Assembly (NCBI RefSeq): GCF_900113015.1
Contig: NZ_FONV01000010.1
Span: 124,001 to 188,000, forward strand
DNA: 64,000 nucleotides
Direction: 5' to 3'
Source of the DNA: Actinoplanes philippinensis
Lineage (GTDB): Bacteria > Actinomycetota > Actinomycetes > Mycobacteriales > Micromonosporaceae
The notes under the pieces are model-generated. The model had not been told where the DNA came from and made no database searches. It saw only the letters and a program-made list of their open reading frames with translations. Of this stretch, positions 15,441-24,107 are shown one piece after another; positions within the stretch are counted from its first letter, which is position 1, and the number at the start of each line of letters is the position of its first letter. The translations under genes were made by a program, and so were the position numbers.

Positions 15441-16799
15441 TCAACGGGCGCCGGCGGCGACCTTCTTCTCGGCGGGCAGCTCGACCGGCGGGGTCACCTC
15501 GGTGAACTCCTCACGCGGGTGGTGCAGCTGGCCGAGGGCCACGGTCTCGCGCTTGAGCACGAAGGCGAGCACCCAGTCGGCGACCACGCGCACCTTGCGG
15601 TTGAACGACGGGATCCGGCTGACGTGGTAGAAGCGGTGCATCAGCCAGGCCGGGTAACCCTTGACCTTGACGCCGTAGACGTGCGCGACACCCTTGTTGA
15701 TGCCGAGGCCCGCGACACCGCCGACGTGCTTGTGCCGATATTCCTTGGGCGCGCCGCCGAGGACCACCTGGGCGATGTTGTCGGCGAGCACCTTGGCCTG
15801 GCGGACGGCGTGCTGCGCGCTCGGCGAGCAGTAGCCACCCGGGTTGGTCAGGTCGGGGACCTGGGCGCAGTCACCGGCGGACCAGGCGCCCTCCCACACC
15901 TCACTGGTCTCGAGGTCGGCGACCTGGAGGGTGGGCAGGCAGTTGACGTGGCCCTTCGGCCCGAGCGGCAGGTCGGTGTTGGCCAGCATCGGCGACGGCT
16001 TCACACCGGCGGTCCAGACCAGGGTCTCGGCGCGGAAGGTGTCACCGTCGGACAGCACGATGCGGCCGTCGACGCAGGACTGCAGGAAGGTGCTCAGGCG
16101 CAGGTCGACACCGCGGGCGGCGAGCTGACGGGCGGTGTAGGCACCCATCTCCGGTCCGACCTCGGGGAGGATCCGGTTGCTGGCCTCGACCAGGATGAAG
16201 TGGACCTCCTTGGGGTCCAGCTCCGGGTAGTACTTCAGGGCGTCGGCCACCACGTCCTGCATCTCGGCGAGCGCCTCGATGCCGGCGAAGCCACCGCCGA
16301 CGAACACGAAATTCAGAGAGGCCTTGCGCACGTCCTCGTCGGGGGTCGCGGCGGCGACGTCCAGCCGGTCGAGGATGTGGTTGCGCAGGTAGATGGCCTC
16401 GCCGATGGTCTTGAGACCGATGCCGCGGTCGCTCAGGCCCGGAATGGGCAGAGTGCGCGAGACGGAGCCGGGCGCCACGATGATGTGGTCATACTCCATC
16501 TCGTAGGCCGGGCCGTCGATCGGCTGGATCGTGACGGTCTTGCGGGCGTGCTCGACCTTGGTGACCTCACCGGAGACGATGCGGCACTTCTTGAGCTCCC
16601 GGCGCAGCGGCACCACAGCGTGTCGCGGCGAAATGTTACCGGCCGCCGCCTCAGGCAGGAACGGCTGGTAAGTCATGTGCGGAACGGGGTCAATGACGAC
16701 GATCTCGGCCCGGTTCCGGTTCAGCTTCTTGGACAGGCGGAGGGCGGCGTAAAGCCCGACGTGACCTGCTCCAACGACGACGATGCGCGGCGGATTCAC
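15441..16799 (-). CDS. ndh: Type II NADH dehydrogenase (NDH-2 family)
   Basis: 452 aa. Transfers electrons from NADH to menaquinone at the membrane without proton pumping. FAD-binding GxGxxG is at the N-terminus (GAGHVGLYAALRL), the NADH loop is FVFVGGGFAGIEALAEM (about 167-183), and WSAGDCAQVPDL lines the FAD site. The C-terminal third with VVADWVLAFVLKRETVALG fits the peripheral membrane anchor. Starts with GTG at 16799 very near a GGGGG run. Upstream neighbour runs on the same strand 86 bp away. Quinone specificity is inferred. Confidence 0.9.
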   Translation of the reverse strand: MNPPRIVVVGAGHVGLYAALRLSKKLNRNRAEIVVIDPVPHMTYQPFLPEAAAGNISPRHAVVPLRRELKKCRIVSGEVTKVEHARKTVTIQPIDGPAYEMEYDHIIVAPGSVSRTLPIPGLSDRGIGLKTIGEAIYLRNHILDRLDVAAATPDEDVRKASLNFVFVGGGFAGIEALAEMQDVVADALKYYPELDPKEVHFILVEASNRILPEVGPEMGAYTARQLAARGVDLRLSTFLQSCVDGRIVLSDGDTFRAETLVWTAGVKPSPMLANTDLPLGPKGHVNCLPTLQVADLETSEVWEGAWSAGDCAQVPDLTNPGGYCSPSAQHAVRQAKVLADNIAQVVLGGAPKEYRHKHVGGVAGLGINKGVAHVYGVKVKGYPAWLMHRFYHVSRIPSFNRKVRVVADWVLAFVLKRETVALGQLHHPREEFTEVTPPVELPAEKKVAAGAR

Positions 16800-16885
16800 C
16801 CCCCTATTGTCGCGCGCGGGGCCCTTTCATGCGCCGTTCTGTGACGATCACAACGGCTGAAGTCAAGTGACGAAACACTCAGATT

Positions 16886-17452
16886 TCACTCGCGGCGGGC
16901 CATGCGCGTTAGGACCATTGTCACAGTGGTAGCGGCGATCAGTCCGACGATGGTGGCCAGCTGGAACGCCTCTCCGCCCAGGTCGGCGGTCAGTCCCAGG
17001 GCCAGCACGATGACCACCGCGGAGAGCAGCACGACCAGCAGGGCCCGGCCCAGCCAGAGCGCCGGGACGTCGAAGTTGACCATCGCGTCGTACGGCAGGA
17101 CCGCCGCCAGGGCAGTCAGCGTGTGCCCCAGGTAGAGCAGGGTGGCGAGTGCCAGCACACGCCACAGCTCGACCGGTGAGCCGTAGCCCGCGGTGTCGAT
17201 CAGCCAGCCGGCGATCGCGGCGAGCGCGACAGCGGTGCCGCCCCGGCCTCGGGGGGCCATCGCCGGCCAGAAGACGGCGGCCAGCACCGGCAGCATGAGC
17301 TTCGGATCAGACAGCAGCTCGGCCGGCCAGGCCACGCCGATGCTGAGCAGTCCGGTGAGCGCGATGCCGCAGCGGACCGTGAACGGCACGGCGGTGGCGC
17401 GGCCGGCAGCCGTGCGCCAGCGGTCGATCCGGCGGTTCACCCCGTCGAGCAT
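16886..17452 (-). CDS. Hypothetical integral membrane protein of the MoxR-DUF58 operon
   Basis: 188 aa with about six hydrophobic helices, for example VLALATLLYLGHTLTALAAVL and ALLVVLLSAVVIVLALGL, leaving a short Arg-rich N-terminus (RRIDRWRTAAGR). No catalytic motif. ATG 17452 begins 1 bp after the DUF58 gene stop, so it is almost certainly co-transcribed as the last gene. Similar membrane genes close MoxR-DUF58 operons in actinomycetes; role unknown. Confidence 0.75.
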   Translation of the reverse strand: MLDGVNRRIDRWRTAAGRATAVPFTVRCGIALTGLLSIGVAWPAELLSDPKLMLPVLAAVFWPAMAPRGRGGTAVALAAIAGWLIDTAGYGSPVELWRVLALATLLYLGHTLTALAAVLPYDAMVNFDVPALWLGRALLVVLLSAVVIVLALGLTADLGGEAFQLATIVGLIAATTVTMVLTRMARRE

Positions 17453-17453
17453 G

Positions 17454-18809
17454 TCAGCGTCCCCTCGGTGCCGAGGCCAGCCGGGCGACGTCGCGCAGCA
17501 CCAGGTCGAGGCTGCCCGCGCCGGCCCACGCCACCACCGGCACGCCGTGCTCCCGCAGCCGGCCGAGCACGTTCTCCCGTTCCATCCGCCACAACCGGGT
17601 GGCGGCCGGCGTCCACTGGTTGCGCACCGGGGGCTTGGCATCCGCGGGCAGCGTGTCGACCGCCACCACATACCGCCCGGACTGGGTGAGCTGGGCGAGC
17701 ATGTCGGCGGCGCGCGGGTCGACGAGTGGGGTGAGCACCACCACCAGCGCCGACGAGGAGACGTGGTGGGCGCTGACGACGTTCTCGTACTGCTCGGTCC
17801 CGGCCGGGTCGGGCCGTACGTCGAGCAGCCACTCCAGCACGGTCAGGTACTGCCGGCGGCCGGAGGCGGGGCGCAGCCGGCGGGCGGTCGAGCCGTACTC
17901 CAGCAGCGAGACCCGGTCGCCCCGATGCAGGTAGTGCTCGGCGATCGCGGCCGCCGCCCGGACCGTGGTGTCCAGCACCGACGAGCTGCCGCGGACCCCG
18001 CCGGAGAGGCCGATCTCGCCGAGCACGTCGAGCAGGAGCAGCACCTCGGCGTCCCGGTCCGACAGGGTCGAGGCGACGTGCAGGTCGCGGGTCCGCAATG
18101 ACACACGCCAGTCGATGCGCCGGAGTCGATCGCCGGGCGCGAACTGGCGTACCCCCGCAAGCTCTCCGCCCTCACCCGGCCGCCGGGAGCGATGCGCCCC
18201 CACCAGGCCGGCCGCGGCCGGCATCGCCTCCGTCGCGTTGAACGGCTCGGTGACCGGATAGACCCGCACCCCTCGCGCCGGGGTGACCACCGGCCGGCAG
18301 GCCAGCAGGCCGCCGCAGGCCGCGGCGCGGGCGGCGGCCGGGCCGACGTCCTGCCGGCCCCAGCGCAGAGCCTCGCCGGGCAGGTCGATGGCGGCCCAGG
18401 CGTCAGCGCTCACCGTGATCGCGAACGGCCGGTCGGCGTGCTCCAGTTTCAGCCAGGGCGAGGTCCGGGCGCGGACGACGACCAGGTCGTAGTCGATCGA
18501 GTCGGGGTTGGCGACGGTCAGGCCCGCCTCCACCTCGCCGCCCTCGACCAGGTGGGACTCGTCGGCGCTGATGGTGATCTCCGGCGCGGCGACCGGGGTG
18601 CGGCGCAGGTTGATCGCCGCGCCGATCGCGAACGGGGCCGCGAGCAGCACCAGGTCGACCCGGCCCAGCGCCACGCCGAGCAGCAGGAGCAGGCCGGTGA
18701 GCAGGACCGTCCGGCCGAGCGCCCGGGTGGGCGCCCAGACCGGGCCGGACGACGGCTCGGTCGTGCCCGATGCGGGCACGGCCGGCCGGAGGCGCAGCAG
18801 ATCAGTCAT
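17454..18809 (-). CDS. DUF58 domain protein
   Basis: 451 aa. Two N-terminal membrane helices (about 30-65), a beta-rich extracellular-type region, then the DUF58 core with RRIDWRVSLRTRDLHVAS (the family RxxxW motif) followed by a VWA-like domain (LLLLDVLGEIG, YVVAVDTLP). DUF58 proteins partner MoxR ATPases in envelope-linked operons, probably as metal-binding adaptors. ATG 18809 overlaps the MoxR stop by 8 nt, indicating translational coupling. A longer start at 18836 is possible but breaks the overlap pattern. Confidence 0.9.
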   Translation of the reverse strand: MTDLLRLRPAVPASGTTEPSSGPVWAPTRALGRTVLLTGLLLLLGVALGRVDLVLLAAPFAIGAAINLRRTPVAAPEITISADESHLVEGGEVEAGLTVANPDSIDYDLVVVRARTSPWLKLEHADRPFAITVSADAWAAIDLPGEALRWGRQDVGPAAARAAACGGLLACRPVVTPARGVRVYPVTEPFNATEAMPAAAGLVGAHRSRRPGEGGELAGVRQFAPGDRLRRIDWRVSLRTRDLHVASTLSDRDAEVLLLLDVLGEIGLSGGVRGSSSVLDTTVRAAAAIAEHYLHRGDRVSLLEYGSTARRLRPASGRRQYLTVLEWLLDVRPDPAGTEQYENVVSAHHVSSSALVVVLTPLVDPRAADMLAQLTQSGRYVVAVDTLPADAKPPVRNQWTPAATRLWRMERENVLGRLREHGVPVVAWAGAGSLDLVLRDVARLASAPRGR

Positions 18810-19791
18810 GCCGGGCGTACGTCGGGAGCGCCCCACTGGCCGGGGCGGGCACCGCGGTGAGCACCTCCTGGACCACGAAGGACGGATTGACCTGGCGCAG
18901 CCACATCTCCGGCCGCAGCGTTATCCGGTGGGCGAGGGCGGGGATCGCGACGTCCTTCACGTCCTCCGGCACCACGTAGTCACGGCCGGCCATCGCGGCG
19001 CGGGCCCGGGCCAGCAGCAGCAGGGCCAGCGAGCCACGCGGTGAGGAGCCGACCAGGACCGCGCCGTGCTCCCGGGTCGCCGACGCGAGCGCCACGATGT
19101 AGCGGCCGATCGAGTCCTCGACCGCCACCGACTCCAGGGCGGCCTGCATCATCTGCAACGTACGGGCATCGACCACCGGCGTGAGCGTGGCCTCCTCCTG
19201 CCGCCGGGCCATCCGCCGCTGGAGCACCGACCACTCCTCCTCGGCGGTCGGATACCCGAACGAGACCCGCAGCAGGAACCGGTCCAGCTGGGCCTCGGGG
19301 AGCGGGTAGGTCCCCTCGTACTCGATCGGGTTGGCGGTCGCGATCACGTGGAACGGCGGGTCCAGCCGGTAGGTCACGCCCTCGACCGACACCTGCTTCT
19401 CCTGCATCGCCTCGAGCAGGGCGGACTGGGTCTTCGGCGGCGTCCGGTTGATCTCGTCGGCCAGCAGCATGTTGGTGAAGACCGGCCCCGCGCGGAACGC
19501 GAAGTCGCCCTTGCGCTGGTCGTAGAGGAACGAGCCGGTGACGTCGGCGGGCAGCAGGTCCGGAGTGAACTGGAGCCGGCGGAAGTCGAGCCCCAGAGCC
19601 TGCGCGAACGAGCGGGCGGTCAGCGTCTTGCCGAGACCCGGCATGTCCTCCAGCAGCACGTGGCCGCCGGCCAGGATCCCGGCGAGCACCAGCTCCAGCG
19701 AGTCCCGCTTGCCCACCACGACCGAACCGACCGAGTCGAGAACCGCCCCGGCCAGCCGCCCGACCTCGTACGGGGGAAGAGCCTGCGTCAC
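18802..19791 (-). CDS. MoxR family AAA+ ATPase
   Basis: 329 aa. Walker A is LEDMPGLGKTLTA (about 47-59), Walker B is LLADEINRTPPKTQSALLEAMQE, sensor 1 includes VIATANPIEYEGTYPLPEAQLDRF. MoxR ATPases act as chaperone-like remodelers of partner proteins, usually with DUF58/VWA proteins, as the next gene here. GTG start at 19791 (MTQALPPYEVGRLAG). Located between a small membrane protein upstream (13-bp gap) and DUF58 downstream (8-nt overlap). Cytoplasmic. Confidence 0.93.
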   Translation of the reverse strand: MTQALPPYEVGRLAGAVLDSVGSVVVGKRDSLELVLAGILAGGHVLLEDMPGLGKTLTARSFAQALGLDFRRLQFTPDLLPADVTGSFLYDQRKGDFAFRAGPVFTNMLLADEINRTPPKTQSALLEAMQEKQVSVEGVTYRLDPPFHVIATANPIEYEGTYPLPEAQLDRFLLRVSFGYPTAEEEWSVLQRRMARRQEEATLTPVVDARTLQMMQAALESVAVEDSIGRYIVALASATREHGAVLVGSSPRGSLALLLLARARAAMAGRDYVVPEDVKDVAIPALAHRITLRPEMWLRQVNPSFVVQEVLTAVPAPASGALPTYARHD

Positions 19792-19804
19792 CGGCGCACC
19801 TTTC

Positions 19805-20383
19805 TCACAGTCGTTCCATGGCGTCTAGGTAAGTCTCGACATCCCGGGCCTTGAGCGCGCGCCGGCCCGGACCGGACAGCGCCGACCAGAGGTCGTCACC
19901 GAGGAGCTCCCGGGCTCGGCGCGGGTCACTGGCCCGGGTGAAGCCGTGCCGCAGGCGCAACCGTTCGTCGGCCATTTCCGCGAGCACCGGCAGAACGTTA
20001 CGCGCATACAGATCCGGGTCGGAGTGGGCCCGGTCCAGGTTCTGCTCCCAGCGGCGGACGGCGGCTCGCAGCGCGTCACCGGACGGTGACGCGCCGGCGC
20101 CGATTTTGGACCGCAGCCGGGGCGCCGGCGGTGGGGCCACCAGGCGGGCCGCGTAGATCACCACGCGCAGCCCGATCAGCAGGCTGATCAGCAGCAACAG
20201 CGAGATACTGGTGCCCAGGGCGCGCAGCCCGGCGACGATGACCACGGCGACCAGGCCGATGACTGCGGCGTTGCCGGCCAGCGCCACGGCGATCGAGCGT
20301 CGCTTGTCGACAGCCTCCGGCTCCTCGACCGCACGCGGGCGGTCGGCGATGCTGAAGAGATCGTCCAGACCACCGTCGCTCAT
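19805..20383 (-). CDS. Membrane protein of the MoxR operon, 192 aa
   Basis: N-terminal acidic region, then two close hydrophobic helices (about 35-55 and 60-85: AAVIGLVAVVIVAGL, SISLLLLISLLIGLRVVIYAARL), then a soluble helical C-terminal half with AVRRWEQNLDRAHSDPDLYARNVLP. No enzyme motif. Positioned 49 bp after the DUF4129 gene and 13 bp before moxR. Proteins of this sort are found in actinomycete MoxR-DUF58-DUF4129 operons; function unknown. Confidence 0.8.
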   Translation of the reverse strand: MSDGGLDDLFSIADRPRAVEEPEAVDKRRSIAVALAGNAAVIGLVAVVIVAGLRALGTSISLLLLISLLIGLRVVIYAARLVAPPPAPRLRSKIGAGASPSGDALRAAVRRWEQNLDRAHSDPDLYARNVLPVLAEMADERLRLRHGFTRASDPRRARELLGDDLWSALSGPGRRALKARDVETYLDAMERL

Positions 20384-20432
20384 GCCGTCACCTCCGCCTC
20401 GATGCGGGGGCGCCGGAAAGGACGAGGCCGCC

Positions 20433-21143
20433 TCATGCCGGGGCCCCGCTCACGCCCGCGCTCCGCGTCGCACCCAGGTCGGCGCGGAGCCGCTCCAGGG
20501 CCGATCGTGCCTGCTGGCGCATCTGGTCGTCGACGGTGTGCGTCGCATATCGCGCCTCGCGGTAGACCTCCAGCAGCGCGGCCAGCACGCCGGCGTCGAC
20601 CCGCTGCTCGGCGAGCAACCGTCCGACGTAGTCGGTGGGGCTGTCGCCGGGGTGACGTGGCGTGCCTGCGGCGGCCGCGGCGTCCTCCAGCCGCACCCAG
20701 CAGGCGATCACCGCCCGGCGCGGGTCACGGTCGGTGTCGGACAGCTCCTCCAGGCCGGCGTCGAGGGCGGCGACCAGGTCGTCGGCCGTCTGCTGGGCCC
20801 GGCGCGGCTGGTGGCGCCCGGCGCGGGCCGGGCGGCGGCGCAGGTGGTCGCGGACCAGCGCCCAAGTGAGACCGATCACCATCAGGACCGCCCCGGTGAT
20901 CAGCACCACCAGGGTGGCGGTGCCCACCCAGTCGGGCAGGACCCGGGCCGGCTCCGGGACGGTCTCCTGGAAGCTCGGCTGCACGGACGGGCGGGGTGGC
21001 AGCAGCGGCGGGCGGGTGGGCTCGGCGTCCGGCTCGAGCTGGTCGAGCTGCGGGGCGGACCGGGTCGCGGCGAGCGAGGTCACGAAGAGCAGTCCGAGGA
21101 CAGCGGCGAGTGGCCACCATCGGCGCAGTGCGGCGAAGTCCAT
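20433..21143 (-). CDS. DUF4129 domain protein
   Basis: 236 aa. An N-terminal hydrophobic helix (PLAAVLGLLFVTSLAAT), a Pro-rich periplasmic-type linker, a second helix (VGTATLVVLITGAVLMVIGLTW), then the DUF4129 helical domain with AVIACWVRLEDAAAAAGTPRHPGDSPTDYV and a final YREARYATHTVDDQMR. This domain is usually found with MoxR/DUF58 and transglutaminase-like proteins. Here no transglutaminase gene lies beside it. First gene of the operon; starts ATG 21143, 41 bp downstream of the udgB stop. Confidence 0.85.
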   Translation of the reverse strand: MDFAALRRWWPLAAVLGLLFVTSLAATRSAPQLDQLEPDAEPTRPPLLPPRPSVQPSFQETVPEPARVLPDWVGTATLVVLITGAVLMVIGLTWALVRDHLRRRPARAGRHQPRRAQQTADDLVAALDAGLEELSDTDRDPRRAVIACWVRLEDAAAAAGTPRHPGDSPTDYVGRLLAEQRVDAGVLAALLEVYREARYATHTVDDQMRQQARSALERLRADLGATRSAGVSGAPA

Positions 21144-21184
21144 AACGGCTCAGATCCGTGGCTCGGGGATTGTCGGCGCTCGCA

Positions 21185-21994
21185 TCATGCCAGGCCCGCC
21201 AGACCCTTCGCACGGCCGAACACGTCGTCGAGCATGCCGGGGGTGAGCCGGCCGGTGAACGTGTTCTGCTGGCTGACGTGGAAACAGCCCAGCAGAACGG
21301 GCGCGCCCGGCACGCTGACCTGGGCGCCGTGCCCGAATTTCGGACGTGGCACGGGAGGGCGCACACCGTAGGCCGCGGTCATCGCCGGCCACCACGCGGC
21401 CCAGGCGAACGCGCCGAGCGCGACCACCACCCGCAGGGTCGGCCGGATCAGCTCCAGCTCGCGCCGGCTCCACGGCGCGCACGTGTCACGCTCCTCCGGT
21501 GTCGGCTTGTTGTCCGGCGGGGCGCAGCGGACCGCCGCGAAGATCCGGGTGTGCCGCAGCTCCAGGCCGTCGTCGGCGGCGACACTCGTCGGCTGGCTGG
21601 CGAGACCGGCGCGGTGCAGTGCGGCGAAGAGCACATCCCCGGAGCGGTCGCCGGTGAAGATCCGCCCGGTGCGGTTGCCGCCGTGCGCGGCCGGCGCCAG
21701 CCCGAGGATGGCGATCTCGGCGTCGGCCGGGCCCATCCCGGGGACCGGACGGCCCCAATACTCCTGATCGCGGAAGGAGGCCCGCTTGGTGACCGCCACG
21801 TCGGTGCGCCAGGCGACCAGGCGGGGGCAGGCGAAACAATCCGCGACACCGGCGTCGACCTCGGCCAGCGAGGCGGCCCCGGCCGCCTGGGCGACGACCA
21901 TGTCGGGGGTACGCGCGGAGGCGCCGGACGGAAGCACCCGTCCAGCACAGCATCCCCGCGCGGGACGGAACGCAACCGGGTCGGCCGCGGACAT
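21185..21994 (-). CDS. Type-5 uracil-DNA glycosylase (UdgB-like)
   Basis: 269 aa. Removes uracil and deaminated bases from DNA. The family signature is clear: CFACPRLVAWR with C-x2-C, then VPGMGPADAEIAILGLAPAAHGGNRTGRIFTGD, RCAPPDN and ERDTC (further cluster cysteines), and GCFHVSQQNTFTGRLT (catalytic-loop His). The cysteines bind a 4Fe-4S cluster in this family. An N-terminal ~30-residue extension is not conserved, so the true start may be the in-frame ATG at about 21901. The gene is the first on this strand in its group; 41 bp separate it from the DUF4129 gene. Confidence 0.9.
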   Translation of the reverse strand: MSAADPVAFRPARGCCAGRVLPSGASARTPDMVVAQAAGAASLAEVDAGVADCFACPRLVAWRTDVAVTKRASFRDQEYWGRPVPGMGPADAEIAILGLAPAAHGGNRTGRIFTGDRSGDVLFAALHRAGLASQPTSVAADDGLELRHTRIFAAVRCAPPDNKPTPEERDTCAPWSRRELELIRPTLRVVVALGAFAWAAWWPAMTAAYGVRPPVPRPKFGHGAQVSVPGAPVLLGCFHVSQQNTFTGRLTPGMLDDVFGRAKGLAGLA

Positions 21995-22041
21995 CCGCTC
22001 GGATGCCCGTGACCGACCCGGCCCCGTGAGCGTTACGAAGG

Positions 22042-22602
22042 TCAGTTGACCTTCAGGCAGAGCAGGTAGCCCTTGTCCTCCTGGGAGGCGATGACGGCAC
22101 CCTCCTCGCCCTCCTTGAGGCCCTTGTTGATGATGTCGTCACAGGCGGTGCTTTTCTCGTCCTTGATGCCCTCGACGCGACCGAGCACGGTGTATTTCGC
22201 GTCGGACGAGGAGCACTCGACGATCTTGGCCTCGACCTCGGTGGTGGTCTCCTTGACCTCCTGCGAGACGCCGATGCAGTCGCCGGCCTTCGCGTCCTTG
22301 GTCGGGTCCTCGGAGAGGGCCGAGCCGATCCCGAACTTGATCGCCGCGATGACGACGATCACAACGATGGTGCCGAGGATGCTGAGCGCCTTCTTGGCGA
22401 ACCCGCTCTTCTTCTTGCCCTCAGTGCCAGGGAAAGGAGCCGGAGCGCCGGGAACGCCCGCGTTGGGCGGCGGGAAGCCCGGAGCCCCCGCGTTCGGCGG
22501 CGGGAACTGGCCACCGGCGTTGGGAGGCGGGTAACCCTGGGGCCCCGCGTTCGGCGGCGGGAACTGGCCACCGGATGAGGGCGGCACAACCGGGTCTGTC
22601 AT
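22042..22602 (-). CDS. Pro-rich single-pass membrane protein, LppU/SCO3897-like
   Basis: 186 aa. N-terminal region has several FPPPNAG-type repeats (residues about 10-60, cytoplasmic), then a basic stretch, one membrane helix (KKALSILGTIVVIVVIAAIKFGIGSAL, in parts) and a C-terminal domain outside the membrane with four cysteines (DCIGVSQ, ECSSSD, ACDDII, LLCLKVN), likely two disulfides. This layout matches a small actinomycete family often called LppU/SCO3897; role unknown. AGGAAAG precedes the ATG. No co-transcribed partner is obvious. Confidence 0.75.
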   Translation of the reverse strand: MTDPVVPPSSGGQFPPPNAGPQGYPPPNAGGQFPPPNAGAPGFPPPNAGVPGAPAPFPGTEGKKKSGFAKKALSILGTIVVIVVIAAIKFGIGSALSEDPTKDAKAGDCIGVSQEVKETTTEVEAKIVECSSSDAKYTVLGRVEGIKDEKSTACDDIINKGLKEGEEGAVIASQEDKGYLLCLKVN

Positions 22603-22733
22603 CGGGCTTTCCTTTCAAGGGGTACGGCCGGCATCGCTGGCCGGCACGCGAGGATAGCGACCGACGTCGCTTGCGCGCGATCCCCTTTGCAGCCTGATTC
22701 CTCACCGTGGCCGAGCCGCAACCAACATCGGTG

Positions 22734-23711
22734 TCACCTGGTGGGAGTTGAGGACGGTGTGGCTGGTGACGGATCTGCGGAGGCCCCCGAGGGCCCTGTG
22801 GACGGAGCTGTGGACAACGCCGGTTCGCCGCTTTGGAACGGCGCTTGCGACGGGCAATACGGATATCCCGGATTCGTGATCGGCACCGGATTGCCCTGGG
22901 CGTCGTAACAGCCCGGCTCGCCGACCCGGATCGGCTGCCCATCTTGGTCGTAGAGCTGGACACCCACCAGGAGCTTGCCGTCACCGTCGTAGACGAAGAC
23001 GTCGCGAACATCACTCAACGGACCGGGGCGCTCATCGGTGTAGCCGACACTGTCGTAGTACTGATAATCGCGCTGCGCAGCCGAATCGACCTCGAAGAAG
23101 CCGATCACCGCGAAGAGCACCAGGAAGCCGGTGCCCAGTCGCTGCAGGCGCCGCGGCCACGGTGCGACCGGACGGCCCCGGCGGCCCAGCCAGATCGAGC
23201 CGAGGATGCCGAGGCCGAGCAGCAGGATCGCGGCCAGGTCGTCACCACCGGCCCGGGGCAGCAGCCCCAGCGGGGTGCCGTGGTCGTGCAGCAGGAACGC
23301 CACGGACATCGCCGCCAGATAGCCCCGCAGGACCCACCAGGCGGGGCGGAGCAGCGCCAGGAACTCACTCGCCCGCGCATAGCCGAGAATCGGCCCGGCC
23401 TGCTCGTCGAAGCTACGCAGCGCCCGGTCGATCCGCGCGCGATGGCGAGCGGCCGTCGCCGCGACCCGCGACCGCTCCCCGGCGGGTGGCGTGGTGGCGG
23501 TGAAGCCGGCGCTCGCGCTCAGCTCGGCGGCGTAGGCGGCGGGCGGGCCGAGCCGCTCATGGAGCGAGCCACCGCCCTCGGCCAGCACCTCGGCCAGGTG
23601 TTCCGGCAGATCTTCGAGCAGCTCGTCACGGGTCGCGGCCGGCAGACCGGCGAGCGCCTCCCGGACGCCCTCGACGTAGACGGCGATCTCGTCCTGTGCC
23701 GTGAGGTTCAC
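22734..23711 (-). CDS. Membrane protein with permease-prefix-like N-terminus
   Basis: 325 aa. The first ~80 residues (EIAVYVEGVREALAGLPAATRDELLEDLPEHL and following) resemble the helical DUF1700/permease-prefix domain. About four hydrophobic helices follow (residues ~120-230), then a polar C-terminal half with Asp/Gly/Tyr (DVFVYDGDGKLLVGVQLYDQDGQPI). GTG 23711 overlaps the PadR stop by 4 nt (GTGA), so the pair is translationally coupled. PadR regulators often control such membrane proteins or ABC transporters next to them. Exact function unknown. Confidence 0.75.
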   Translation of the reverse strand: MNLTAQDEIAVYVEGVREALAGLPAATRDELLEDLPEHLAEVLAEGGGSLHERLGPPAAYAAELSASAGFTATTPPAGERSRVAATAARHRARIDRALRSFDEQAGPILGYARASEFLALLRPAWWVLRGYLAAMSVAFLLHDHGTPLGLLPRAGGDDLAAILLLGLGILGSIWLGRRGRPVAPWPRRLQRLGTGFLVLFAVIGFFEVDSAAQRDYQYYDSVGYTDERPGPLSDVRDVFVYDGDGKLLVGVQLYDQDGQPIRVGEPGCYDAQGNPVPITNPGYPYCPSQAPFQSGEPALSTAPSTGPSGASADPSPATPSSTPTR

Positions 23712-24037
23712 GCCTTCCCCCGCTCGCGAAGCAGATCTTCCATGATCGACGCGAAGCCCTGCCACACCTTGCCGGAGCTCTGCAGCTCGGCGCGACCGGC
23801 CTCGTTGAGTGCGTAGTACTTCCGGTGCGGCCCCTCGTCACTGGGCACCACATAGCTGTTCAGCAGGCCGTTGTTGAAGAGCCGGCGCAACGTGCCGTAG
23901 ACCGAGGCGTCGCCGACCTCCTCCAGGCCGGCCGCGCGCAGACGCCGCAGGATGTCGTAGCCGTAACCGTCCTCGTCGCGCAGCACCGCCAGGACGGCCA
24001 GGTCGAGCACCCCTTTGAGCAGTTGCGTCGCATCCAC
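23708..24037 (-). CDS. PadR family transcriptional regulator
   Basis: About 109 aa. Winged-helix repressor with LLKGVLDLAVLAVLRDEDGYGYDIL, VGDASVYGTLRRLFNNGLL and KYYALNEAGRAELQ, the standard PadR DNA-binding core. I chose GTG 24037 since PadR proteins normally start 3-6 residues before the LLKG helix; in-frame GTG 24046 and TTG 24058 are alternatives. Overlaps the next gene by 4 nt. It probably controls the downstream membrane gene in response to a small molecule or envelope stress; the ligand is unknown. Confidence 0.88.
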   Translation of the reverse strand: MDATQLLKGVLDLAVLAVLRDEDGYGYDILRRLRAAGLEEVGDASVYGTLRRLFNNGLLNSYVVPSDEGPHRKYYALNEAGRAELQSSGKVWQGFASIMEDLLRERGKA

Positions 24038-24107
24038 GCGAAGCACACTACTGCGCAATCCGAAGTACCGTCAACAACGCGCTACCGGGTCCTCTCTTGC
24101 AGGCAGA

